Positions 49,206 through 57,498 of a stretch of 64,000 bases of DNA are shown here, piece by piece (the first letter of the stretch is position 1; the number at the start of each line of letters is the position of its first letter). The stretch is from Mariniblastus sp. (GTDB taxonomy: Bacteria > Planctomycetota > Planctomycetia > Pirellulales > Pirellulaceae), in contig JAQXDZ010000041.1 of NCBI GenBank assembly GCA_029251085.1, positions 1 to 64,000 on the forward strand. Reading direction: 5' to 3'. Under the pieces are notes generated by a model, which saw only the letters and a list, made by a program, of their open reading frames with translations, did not search any database and was not told the DNA's origin. Position numbers and translations under genes: made by a program.

Positions 49206-51275
49206 CTAGATAAAGACTCGCCGGTTATAAACGATCCATTCCAGTGTCAGGGCAGCGAGGGCAAAAAACGCCAGCAATGTCCAGAAATCTCGACGGGCAG
49301 GTTCCCGGCTAGGATTTCCTTTGATCGCTTCATAACCAAGTTTGAGTTCGTCGCGGACTGCAATGTCACTTTCCAAGCGGTCGAGCAGGTTCACGGCAAA
49401 TAATTGGTCGACTTCTTTATTCCCTTTTTCACTGACGGAATAGATTCCCGTCTCCTCGGCCTGATTATAAACAAAACTCTTGTTGGGCTGTTGTTTAAGC
49501 GATTGGTTCCTGCCTTTGGGGTTTTTAACGTCAATTTCTTCGTAAGGGTAACGCGGTTTAATCTTGACCGAATTCCCCGGGCGGTTAGCACGAAGGGAAT
49601 TGAAACGAGCGCCGCTACCTAGGGTGCGGATAATGTTCTGCATGAAAAACGGGAAACTAGGTTTCTTGTGCCAGTCCGTGTTGTAAGGGGTGTCCCCATC
49701 TTCTTCGTATAAAATCATGGGAAACCCGATCACGATATCTTCAAATCCCGATCGCGGACCGATCGCAACGACAGGGCCATCGATTGATTCGACTAGGCTC
49801 GTATTCCCTTTTGGCCCTTCAATGAGTTGGCCATTAAGAATCGAAACGCTCTGCATCTGTACATCAAACATGACTGGATGTGAACTGTTTGTGTAGATGA
49901 TGGGCGTGATCTCGAGATCTTTTGTGAATTTCCAGTCGTCACCAGACGGCAGTGCGGCAAAGAAGACGGTGTTGCAGGCAGGCATCGTCTTCGGGGAGCA
50001 CTGGTCAAAGATCACTAAATCGTAAACGCCAAGTGCCGCATTCGTTTGGTACTCTTTGTCTTCGAGGAATTTGCGTTCGGCGAATTCAATGTTTGCAATC
50101 TTCTTGAGGCGGTCAGTCGAACTGGCAAGTTTGAGCGCGGGGTTGTAATCCGTGACGACTAAAATATTGGTCAGTCGAGCAGGATTGAGCACGCAAAAAG
50201 CTTCATTGTCGAGGAGGTATTCATCCGGTTCATCAATCTTAAATCGAATAGGGGCTGCAGATTCGAGGACTGCCGCCACAGAAGTAAGATCAAATTTTAG
50301 TGACAGTCCACCGGGGGGAGATTGGTCGATGTCGGCGAGTCGGTCGTTCGCCCCGAGTGAAAGGTTGTCCTCAGAAATCTCCCGCCCGGGAATCGTCACC
50401 GTATCAGCATCGGTCAGTTGATCACCAATAAATAAAGAGACTCCTACTGTTTTCGGTTCGAATCCTGAGTTCTGCAACCGCACAAAAGCCTCGACCGAAC
50501 CACCAGTATCAAGTTGGTCGTTCACCGAAAATGTTGTGATTCCGATGTTGCTTACAGGGGTCACCGCACCCACCGGCTGGTAGATGGTCGTCAATTCTCC
50601 AGGTGCATACTTGCTGACGTTCTTAATAGCGCCATCACTAAAAATAAACATAGTAGCAGCGAGTGCATCCGCGACCTGCACGTCAGTGTTGCTGAATTTG
50701 TCACTCGTACGACCAGGATTAGCCAAACCAGTCGCGGCGATCAGAGCGCGATTGAGATCGCTCCCTTGTTGTGTCGCTTCGATCGACTTAACTTTCCGTT
50801 TTAGAGTAGCCTTGTTTTTTGTATAGGATTGGTCGACCCCCTCAGTATCCGAGAAGCTAATCACCATTGCGGCGTCGCTCGATTTCATTCGGTCGATCAA
50901 CGTATAGATTTGATTTTTAGCATCTTCCAGCCGCGTGACGCCTGTTTCGGTATCCGTCGCGCTCATACTGGCCGATTTATCGACTAGAAAAATGAATCGA
51001 TCGCCGGCAAGCTCTTCACCCGTGCAACCGGGTCTCAAGCAGGCAATCATGAGGATTAAGACGACAAGTAATTGGAGCCACAGCAATAGATTTTTACGCA
51101 AGCGCTGCCAAATACTGTTAACGTGCATGTCTTCGACGGTTTTGGTCCAAAGATAAGTACTTGGAACCTCTAACGGTACTCGCCGCAGTTTTAGAAAGTA
51201 GAGCGACAGAATTAGAGGGGGAACAACCCCTAAGATCAGCCACTGATACCATGTCAGCATATTGATAAAATTCAC
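49206..51275 (-). CDS. BatA-like vWA membrane protein (cluster 2)
   Basis: 689 residues; GTG 51275 overlaps the DUF58 stop (GTGA), ATG 51260 is an alternative. N-terminal helices at about 10-28 (WLILGVVPPLILSLYFL) and 62-80 (LLLWLQLLVVLILMIACL), the N-terminal part matching the BatA aerotolerance domain (RRVPLEVPSTYLW). vWA domain with MIDAS DKSAS (99-103) and IFSDGA. A long C-terminal part of beta-rich character (VGVSLFIGDQLTDADTV; SGFEDIVIGFP) precedes the last TM (FWTLLAFFALAALTLEWIVY). It is about twice the length of BatA. Last gene of the second MoxR cluster. Confidence 0.82.
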   Translation of the reverse strand: MNFINMLTWYQWLILGVVPPLILSLYFLKLRRVPLEVPSTYLWTKTVEDMHVNSIWQRLRKNLLLWLQLLVVLILMIACLRPGCTGEELAGDRFIFLVDKSASMSATDTETGVTRLEDAKNQIYTLIDRMKSSDAAMVISFSDTEGVDQSYTKNKATLKRKVKSIEATQQGSDLNRALIAATGLANPGRTSDKFSNTDVQVADALAATMFIFSDGAIKNVSKYAPGELTTIYQPVGAVTPVSNIGITTFSVNDQLDTGGSVEAFVRLQNSGFEPKTVGVSLFIGDQLTDADTVTIPGREISEDNLSLGANDRLADIDQSPPGGLSLKFDLTSVAAVLESAAPIRFKIDEPDEYLLDNEAFCVLNPARLTNILVVTDYNPALKLASSTDRLKKIANIEFAERKFLEDKEYQTNAALGVYDLVIFDQCSPKTMPACNTVFFAALPSGDDWKFTKDLEITPIIYTNSSHPVMFDVQMQSVSILNGQLIEGPKGNTSLVESIDGPVVAIGPRSGFEDIVIGFPMILYEEDGDTPYNTDWHKKPSFPFFMQNIIRTLGSGARFNSLRANRPGNSVKIKPRYPYEEIDVKNPKGRNQSLKQQPNKSFVYNQAEETGIYSVSEKGNKEVDQLFAVNLLDRLESDIAVRDELKLGYEAIKGNPSREPARRDFWTLLAFFALAALTLEWIVYNRRVFI

Positions 51276-52186
51276 CGAACTAATCCTCGCTGTCGAAGAT
51301 AACGAGAAACGAGACGGTCGACCGAGCGTTCGGTGCTGGTCATTGTGTAGACGATTCCGCGACGAGAGCTAAAGTCACGTGCCTGCTCAATAAACGAGCC
51401 AAGTGTTTGCTTGTATCGATCAATCAATCGTTGACTGACACTAATTTCGGCAATGTCCTGGTCTTCGCAGTCGACCAGTTTAAGGTCGCCGTTGATATCG
51501 GGATCAATTTCTTCCTGGGATAGCACGTGGATTAAATAAATATCAAGATCTCTTGCCACGAGATATTTGAGAGCTTCTTCATAACCTGATTTGTCCATTA
51601 AATCAGTAATCAGTACCAGGATTCCCTTGCCTGTATTTCGCAAACAAAATGCTTTCACCGCTTCTGTCATGGAAACAGTAGATTTTGATTCCATGCGTTC
51701 GAGGTGATCGACGAGCTGCCACAGGCTAGACCGGCCGCGAAGTGTCGGAGCGTTACTATTACGCGATCCATCGAGAGCTTCAATTTTAACTCGGTCAGCT
51801 CGGCAAAGCCCAATGTAGCCAAGGGCTCCGGCAAGCTGTTTGGCATACTGGAATTTGGTTGGGCTGCCAAACTGCATCGAGGGGCTAACGTCGATCAGGG
51901 TGTAAAAGTGAAGATCCTCTTCTTCCATGAATAATTTAAGGAATAATTTGTCGAGGCGGGCGTACATGTTCCAGTCAATAAACCGGAGATCGTCTCCGGC
52001 GACGTAATTCCGAAAATCAGCGAACTCAACGCTCTGTCCCTTTCGTTTACTCCGTCGTTCACCTTTCATGCGTCCGCGAAATATCTTCCTGCTCACAAGT
52101 TCCATCCGCTCTAATTGGGCTAATAGCGCAGGGCTTAAGAGTGGTTCGTCTGATGAGTTCTTTTTTGAAGGGGCTACGTTGGCCAT
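51272..52186 (-). CDS. DUF58 protein (cluster 2)
   Basis: 304 residues; ATG 52186. The DUF58 core FADFRNYVAGDDLRFIDWNMYARLDKLFLKLF (about 55-86) is followed by a MIDAS-type motif DVSPS (99-103) and ITDLMDKSG. A basic segment (RMKGERRSKRKGQ, 39-51) lies before the core. It sits 45 bp behind MoxR and overlaps the BatA-like start, so the three are coupled. It differs clearly from the cluster 1 DUF58 protein (MIDAS DTSAS, no basic segment), so the two clusters are not a recent duplication. Confidence 0.88.
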   Translation of the reverse strand: MANVAPSKKNSSDEPLLSPALLAQLERMELVSRKIFRGRMKGERRSKRKGQSVEFADFRNYVAGDDLRFIDWNMYARLDKLFLKLFMEEEDLHFYTLIDVSPSMQFGSPTKFQYAKQLAGALGYIGLCRADRVKIEALDGSRNSNAPTLRGRSSLWQLVDHLERMESKSTVSMTEAVKAFCLRNTGKGILVLITDLMDKSGYEEALKYLVARDLDIYLIHVLSQEEIDPDINGDLKLVDCEDQDIAEISVSQRLIDRYKQTLGSFIEQARDFSSRRGIVYTMTSTERSVDRLVSRYLRQRGLVR

Positions 52187-52231
52187 AGTTTACCGATGAT
52201 CTAAATGCGAAAAGGACTTCAAAAAGAGTGG

Positions 52232-53236
52232 TTAGTCTTCAATTTTTTGTGGAACCTGATCGAGGATTTCCAGAAGAACTTGATCCGAGGTAATGCCTTC
52301 CGCTTGCGCTTCAAAATTGGGCACGACGCGATGCCTCATCGCGGGTAGATAGGCCCGGCGAATATCTTCAAAACTCACATTGAAACGACCGGCTAACAGT
52401 GCACGGACTTTCGATGCCAGGGCGACGGTCTGTGCACCACGAGGACTTGCGCCCCAGCGAAGGTAATCGTTGGTAACCTTCGGTGCAAATTCTCCCTCGG
52501 GGTGAGTGGCTAAATTTAATCGAACGATATAGTCTTGGAGATGGTCTGCCAAAATAACTTTGCGAACGAGTTGTTGCCATTCTTGAATTTCCCGACCGTC
52601 CATCACTGTGTCGGGTTGGATTGAGATTCCTTTTGTTGTCCGATCAAGAATCGTCGCCAGTTCTTCGCGGTTGGAGTAACCAACGACTAGTTTAAATAAG
52701 AAACGGTCCAATTGAGCTTCGGGTAGCGGATAGGTTCCTTCTTGTTCGATTGGGTTTTGAGTTGCCAAAACAAAGAACGGTTTGTCGAGAACGTAGCGGT
52801 TTCCAGCGACGGTGACGGTGCCCTCCTGCATCGTTTCGAGCATGGCAGACTGGGTTTTTGGGGTGGCGCGGTTGATTTCATCCGCGAGACAGATCTGGGT
52901 GAAAATAGGTCCTTTTTGGAATTGAAACTCTCTTCCGCCATCGGGAGTCTCAACAACCATGTTGGTTCCGAGAATATCGGCGGGCATAAGATCAGGAGTG
53001 AACTGGATTCGGTTGGATTGAAGGTTCAAGGCTTTCGAGAGCGTCGAAACCAAGAGTGTTTTACCCAAACCAGGTGCCCCCTCGAGAAGGCAATGTCCGC
53101 CGATCATCATGCAAGTCAAAACGCCATGAATGATTTCATCATGTCCAACGATAACTTTGCCGATTTCATCTTTGATTTGCTGGTAGCGTTCGCGGAATTT
53201 ATCGGCTTGTTCCTGAAATTGCAATTCGTCGTTCAT
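52232..53236 (-). CDS. MoxR-family AAA+ ATPase (cluster 2)
   Basis: 334 residues; ATG 53236. Walker A GAPGLGKT (53-60), Walker B LADEINR (117-123), sensor ATQNPIEQ, and EGTYPLPEAQLDRF. The YLRWGASPRGAQ motif near 265 and KVTNDYLR are MoxR traits. It shares only the family core with the cluster 1 MoxR (Walker A GVPGLAKT there). It lies 104 bp behind the giant vWA gene and 45 bp before DUF58. Confidence 0.92.
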   Translation of the reverse strand: MNDELQFQEQADKFRERYQQIKDEIGKVIVGHDEIIHGVLTCMMIGGHCLLEGAPGLGKTLLVSTLSKALNLQSNRIQFTPDLMPADILGTNMVVETPDGGREFQFQKGPIFTQICLADEINRATPKTQSAMLETMQEGTVTVAGNRYVLDKPFFVLATQNPIEQEGTYPLPEAQLDRFLFKLVVGYSNREELATILDRTTKGISIQPDTVMDGREIQEWQQLVRKVILADHLQDYIVRLNLATHPEGEFAPKVTNDYLRWGASPRGAQTVALASKVRALLAGRFNVSFEDIRRAYLPAMRHRVVPNFEAQAEGITSDQVLLEILDQVPQKIED

Positions 53237-53340
53237 AGTTTTCAGATTTCCTGAGAGCTAAATTATAATGTTGGGTTTGAATGTGTCGTAAATTGATTCG
53301 GCGAAATGGATGAGCAGTAGTGGGCGGCTATAGCAATTGG

Positions 53341-56300
53341 TTATTCATCCGTTTTTCGTTGCTGATGTTTTACTTTGCGTTTTGCATCGAGCAAGCGCGA
53401 GGTGTAGGAATTAGATTCATCGGCGTCGAGTTTGTCGCGTTGGATCTTGGGTGGCATCGCAGGTGTCTTTTCAATTTCGCTGGCAATGATTTCCTCAAGC
53501 TTTTTACCGCCACTGAGTTTTGTTTCATCTTCGGGAATGAATTTGGTGGTTGCCCTGCGAGATTCAATTCCTTTTTCAATTTCCGCTTTTCTGCTTTTTA
53601 GACGGTCAATACTCACGGCTGCAGTTTCGGTAGTTCGGCGGAATAGTTTTTGCTTCACCGATGTGAATCGCTCGGTAAACCAATCGGAGGTGACGAAGAA
53701 TGATAGATAAAATGCGGCATAAACGGTTAATAAAGCGATCACGCCCGCAATGGTCCACCAATCGACGATGGGCATTTCCACTTGAAACCCTCGTTCGATG
53801 ATCGTCGGTATCGCTAATGCGACAAGTCCGATGACTGAAAAGACTACAGCGAAACAGCTAATAATTGCCCAGGGAGACGCCGACACGCGGCGAACAAATA
53901 CATCCGAAAAGAATGCCGTTCCGCAGATGACCAATAGCCATGGCCAAATATCTTGGATACCGATTGCGGCGGAAAGCGTGGGGCGGAATGTATTGGTCGT
54001 AATTGATTCGCTCAGTGCAGATCTGCCTTGCTTGTTCAGTTCTCCGGAGTTGAACCATTCCGACTGCGGTTCTAGCAATTTATCAAGAGTAACTCCCGGT
54101 TTTCCTCCCCGAGGCTTCATCTGGCTGAGTGTTTCTAGGAGTGGAAGGTTCGTCTGCCGGTCAGAAAATTCTGTTGAGTACGGGACGTTAATGCCGGCGT
54201 TCAATCGCTCGTATCCATCGCCTGGAAAAATGGTATAGAGCAGGTTTCCCGTTCCCTCGACCGGATGTTCAGCGACATAACGCCCCGGTCCAACCTGGTT
54301 GAACTCGAGGTTGACTGTTTCTGTCTCACTGGATGTTTCAGAATTCTTGATCCCGGTTCCGGTTAGATTTAGGAAGTTAATTAATTCCTCGTTCTCATCG
54401 AGGGCAGTGACGACGATTCGGGCCACACCATCCTTTAATTCAGAGGAGACTGAGAAATTTGCGTCTTCGGTAATGGGTCGCATGGAGTGACGAATCATTT
54501 GTACAAAAAACTTATCGTAGACCTCGGTGTTGAACCACTGGGTAGTCCATTTCTTACCAGCGTCGCTCGTGAACGCAATGGTTCGGCCATTGCCATACCT
54601 CCATGAAGCGAGCAACGTCGAATTTTCCCCGCCGTCATTGGCTGGATCGTTTGAGATAGCGAGTTGCTCAACGAGGTTGCTCTGCTTTCGCGTTGTCATC
54701 ACATAGCCAAGGAACGGCGGTAATTGGTTGACGTCAATTCCACGGATGATTTCGTGATTGCTCGTTCCGGATACACCGACGACTCTCATCCCAGATTGGG
54801 ATTCTTTAATGACTGGCTTGGCAACGCGACGGGCTTCCCGTTGATAGATTTTTGGAAGAGCTTTGGGGTTTTTAACGACATAATATTTGCCGCCGGTTTG
54901 GTTAGCGATTTTTTGAAGTGGACTGCTCCCGGCAGGGCCATGGGTTCCGACTGCCACGGTCGTAATCTTAATTTTGGCGGCGATAAACTGGTTGAGGAGT
55001 GCCGCCGTTGGAGGTGTTGGATCGCCATCGCTAATGATAATCACGTGCTTCATGGATGCGTTGACTTTGATAAGGCCATTGAGCATCACCTTCATTGGTG
55101 CATTGAAGTCCGGCATGTCGCCCGGGTTCATTCTATTAATTAACGCGAGCATCTTGTTGCGGTTTCCAAAAATTCGATCGACGCCCATTGGCATTTTCCA
55201 AAGCCACCTCGGGGTCCCACCAAAATCTCGCCAGTCAATAACGCCGCAATAATCCATTGGGCCAAGAACTTTCACAGCCTCTTCACCAATTTTTACCTGC
55301 CAGTAATTCCCGTTGGCCATCTCGGAAGCGTGCATCATTAATGCCAACGCTCCAACCGCTGAAACCTTGTCATTCTTGATCTGGAAATCGACTGGCATTG
55401 CTTCTTCAAGCGGAGTGTTTGACCAACCGCCAGCACCGAATGAGCGATCGCCACCTAGCATTACAATTCCGCAACCCATGTGTTCGCAGTTATCAACTAG
55501 CATTTGGATTTGTGCGTCGCTGAACGATTGGATTTCCCCGTTCGAGTTGTCATCACTCGACGCCCGGGGTAAATTTGCGAGGATAACTGAGTCGTATTGG
55601 AGTAGTTCCGCTGGTGTTGTGAATAAGTTGCTGGAGGTGATGACATCGACTTCGATATCGTTTAACTGCAGTCGTTCAACGAGATGTAAAAATTCACCTT
55701 GGTGAAACTCATCCTCTATCAACAACACCTTTCCCTTGCCACGTACTTGGGTGAACGCTGAGGCAGAATTGTTTTGAGAGATGGCGTCATTCTGACCCTG
55801 ATTGGGAATAAAAACGGCTTCGGTCGTATAGACGGCTGAACGATCTAACTGAGAGGTGAATCCGACGATCGTCTTGCCCGGCTCAAGTGTGATTTCCTGT
55901 TCATCCACCAATTCTTCATTTTGAGCCGTTTTTCTCGTCAGTCGCAATTTCCCGGAAACGGTTTCGCCGTTGGGAGCTTCGTTATTGATTACAACGCGGG
56001 TGTCAAATTTCTGTCCTCTCCGAACATCCATTGGGATGACAACTTTTTCAACCGAAACCTCCGCACCGGGAATTAGCTCGACCGGGACGACATCGATTCC
56101 GATTCCGTCGTCCGCCATTTTTTGTGCAACTTCGATCGCGTCGCCGTTGTTTTGATTGCCGTCCGAAATGATGACGACGCGTCTGGCTGTATCTTCGGGA
56201 AAAGAGGCTTTTGCCAACTTCAATGCCGAGGCCAAGTTGGTTGCGCCAGTTTCGAGCCCAATGTTGGACTCAATTTTTCCGATCGATGGAATTTCTCCAT

Positions 56301-56679
56301 CGTGAGGAGCTGATTCAATTTTCGCGTTTCCGCCAAAAATGATGACTCCGGCCTTATCTTTTTTCTGATCTCGACGATGCTGCTTAACTGATTCATAGGC
56401 AAAGTCGAGCATTAGCTTTCGCTTGGCAACGGAAATACTCTCGCTCTGGTCCAGCAGGTAAAGAACCGTGAGACGATCAGTCGAACGCTGCCATTTTGCA
56501 TCGGCGATCGCGAAAACGATTAAACCAACAACGAGTGAGCGAAACGCTAAAGCGAGAATACACCGGCCACGTCCGAGTCCTGCGAGGCTGTTGTAGCTGA
56601 AGGCACACATTACCGGGATGATAATTAGTAATAATAAAAACCAAGGACGGTCAAATCCGATTTCGAATCCAAGAGGCAT
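53341..56679 (-). CDS. Giant membrane protein with vWA and glutamine-amidotransferase-like domains
   Basis: 1112 residues; ATG 56679. Helices at about 12-28 and 40-58, a first vWA domain with MIDAS DQSES (77-81) and IISDGNQNN, then an Ig-like part (EVSVEKVVIPMDVRRGQKF), a GATase-1-like region from about 310 (VLLIEDEFHQGEF; YDSVILANLPR; GIVMLGGDRSFG) and a second vWA-like segment (VIIISDGDPTPPTAALLNQF, later PLQKIANQTGG). Three helices near the C-terminus and a long charged coiled tail of about 150 residues complete it. It corresponds to the COG5426-like vWA proteins of planctomycetes. It is first in the cluster, so it is likely the MoxR client. Confidence 0.85.
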   Translation of the reverse strand: MPLGFEIGFDRPWFLLLLIIIPVMCAFSYNSLAGLGRGRCILALAFRSLVVGLIVFAIADAKWQRSTDRLTVLYLLDQSESISVAKRKLMLDFAYESVKQHRRDQKKDKAGVIIFGGNAKIESAPHDGEIPSIGKIESNIGLETGATNLASALKLAKASFPEDTARRVVIISDGNQNNGDAIEVAQKMADDGIGIDVVPVELIPGAEVSVEKVVIPMDVRRGQKFDTRVVINNEAPNGETVSGKLRLTRKTAQNEELVDEQEITLEPGKTIVGFTSQLDRSAVYTTEAVFIPNQGQNDAISQNNSASAFTQVRGKGKVLLIEDEFHQGEFLHLVERLQLNDIEVDVITSSNLFTTPAELLQYDSVILANLPRASSDDNSNGEIQSFSDAQIQMLVDNCEHMGCGIVMLGGDRSFGAGGWSNTPLEEAMPVDFQIKNDKVSAVGALALMMHASEMANGNYWQVKIGEEAVKVLGPMDYCGVIDWRDFGGTPRWLWKMPMGVDRIFGNRNKMLALINRMNPGDMPDFNAPMKVMLNGLIKVNASMKHVIIISDGDPTPPTAALLNQFIAAKIKITTVAVGTHGPAGSSPLQKIANQTGGKYYVVKNPKALPKIYQREARRVAKPVIKESQSGMRVVGVSGTSNHEIIRGIDVNQLPPFLGYVMTTRKQSNLVEQLAISNDPANDGGENSTLLASWRYGNGRTIAFTSDAGKKWTTQWFNTEVYDKFFVQMIRHSMRPITEDANFSVSSELKDGVARIVVTALDENEELINFLNLTGTGIKNSETSSETETVNLEFNQVGPGRYVAEHPVEGTGNLLYTIFPGDGYERLNAGINVPYSTEFSDRQTNLPLLETLSQMKPRGGKPGVTLDKLLEPQSEWFNSGELNKQGRSALSESITTNTFRPTLSAAIGIQDIWPWLLVICGTAFFSDVFVRRVSASPWAIISCFAVVFSVIGLVALAIPTIIERGFQVEMPIVDWWTIAGVIALLTVYAAFYLSFFVTSDWFTERFTSVKQKLFRRTTETAAVSIDRLKSRKAEIEKGIESRRATTKFIPEDETKLSGGKKLEEIIASEIEKTPAMPPKIQRDKLDADESNSYTSRLLDAKRKVKHQQRKTDE

Positions 56680-57498
56680 TTGTTATTTCATCGTGAGGAG
56701 GATTTAAAATTGAGTTCGAGAATTCTGCCGGCGTAAACAATTTGGCTAGTCTAATTAAGTAAACGCTCGGTCGCCTCCGCGTTAGGCTACCAAACGATGG
56801 GATATCCGAGGTTAAACCAAAGTTCACACCTCTTGGGACATACACAGCAATCGATCGTTAGGTTTCAAAAGAACGTAAGATAATTAACAACTTATCGATC
56901 TTTCTCTTCTGCCCACATCGTGGTTGCTGTCGGTCTTCGGCCCTTAACAGGGATATTTTTTAAGTATAGCAGTTTAGGAATCATGCGACGAGGTTCGTAG
57001 AAGTGGGAGTGGTGCGAGAGCGAACGTTTTTTATTGGCAATCAGGCTCCGCTCGCTAATCATGGTTCAACGGATGCCGCCCAGAGGCATCGGTAGTTGGC
57101 GTCCCGTCGTGGAAGTTGCCTTTTTTAACGGTAATTCGCACTTTATTAGTCGTGCACGCGATTTGTATTGAGCTAGTATGGCACCCGGTGGAAAGGATAA
57201 CTGGTGGCAACTCGACAGATGGTTCGGCACCCATTGATTCCTGACCTATCTTTTGGAAACGAACCTTTTTCGCTGTTAAACGCGTATCTTCGTATTAGAA
57301 GGCGCTGCTGGCCAGGAGGAGAAATTCGTTCACTCCGTGAGCGGGTTCGCAATTGAGAGCGCCGATGGCATTCAAGAAACTTCTAGGTCGAATATAATGC
57401 GGCTAAGTTGAACAAACGTGCCACTCGTTGTTTAGCTGTTCTTAAATTTTACTAATTACTAAAACACCAAATTGACCCAAGTCATCAGGAGTAACTTC
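56680..57498. other. 819-bp gap between the divergent giant vWA and metalloprotease genes
   Basis: The largest gene-free stretch of the window. No ORF with a ribosome site except the starts of the flanking genes, no tRNA, no terminator, no clear promoter pair. A part near 57015-57060 has loosely self-complementary GAGCG/CGCTC words but no solid hairpin. Confidence 0.5.

Noticed and set aside
50455..50475. GGTTCGAATCC, similar to a tRNA T-arm
   Set aside because: It lies within the coding frame of the BatA-like gene and no acceptor or anticodon arm accompanies it.
57015..57060. Loosely complementary GAGCG/CGCTC words in the 819-bp gap
   Set aside because: No stem longer than 5 bp; likely chance.
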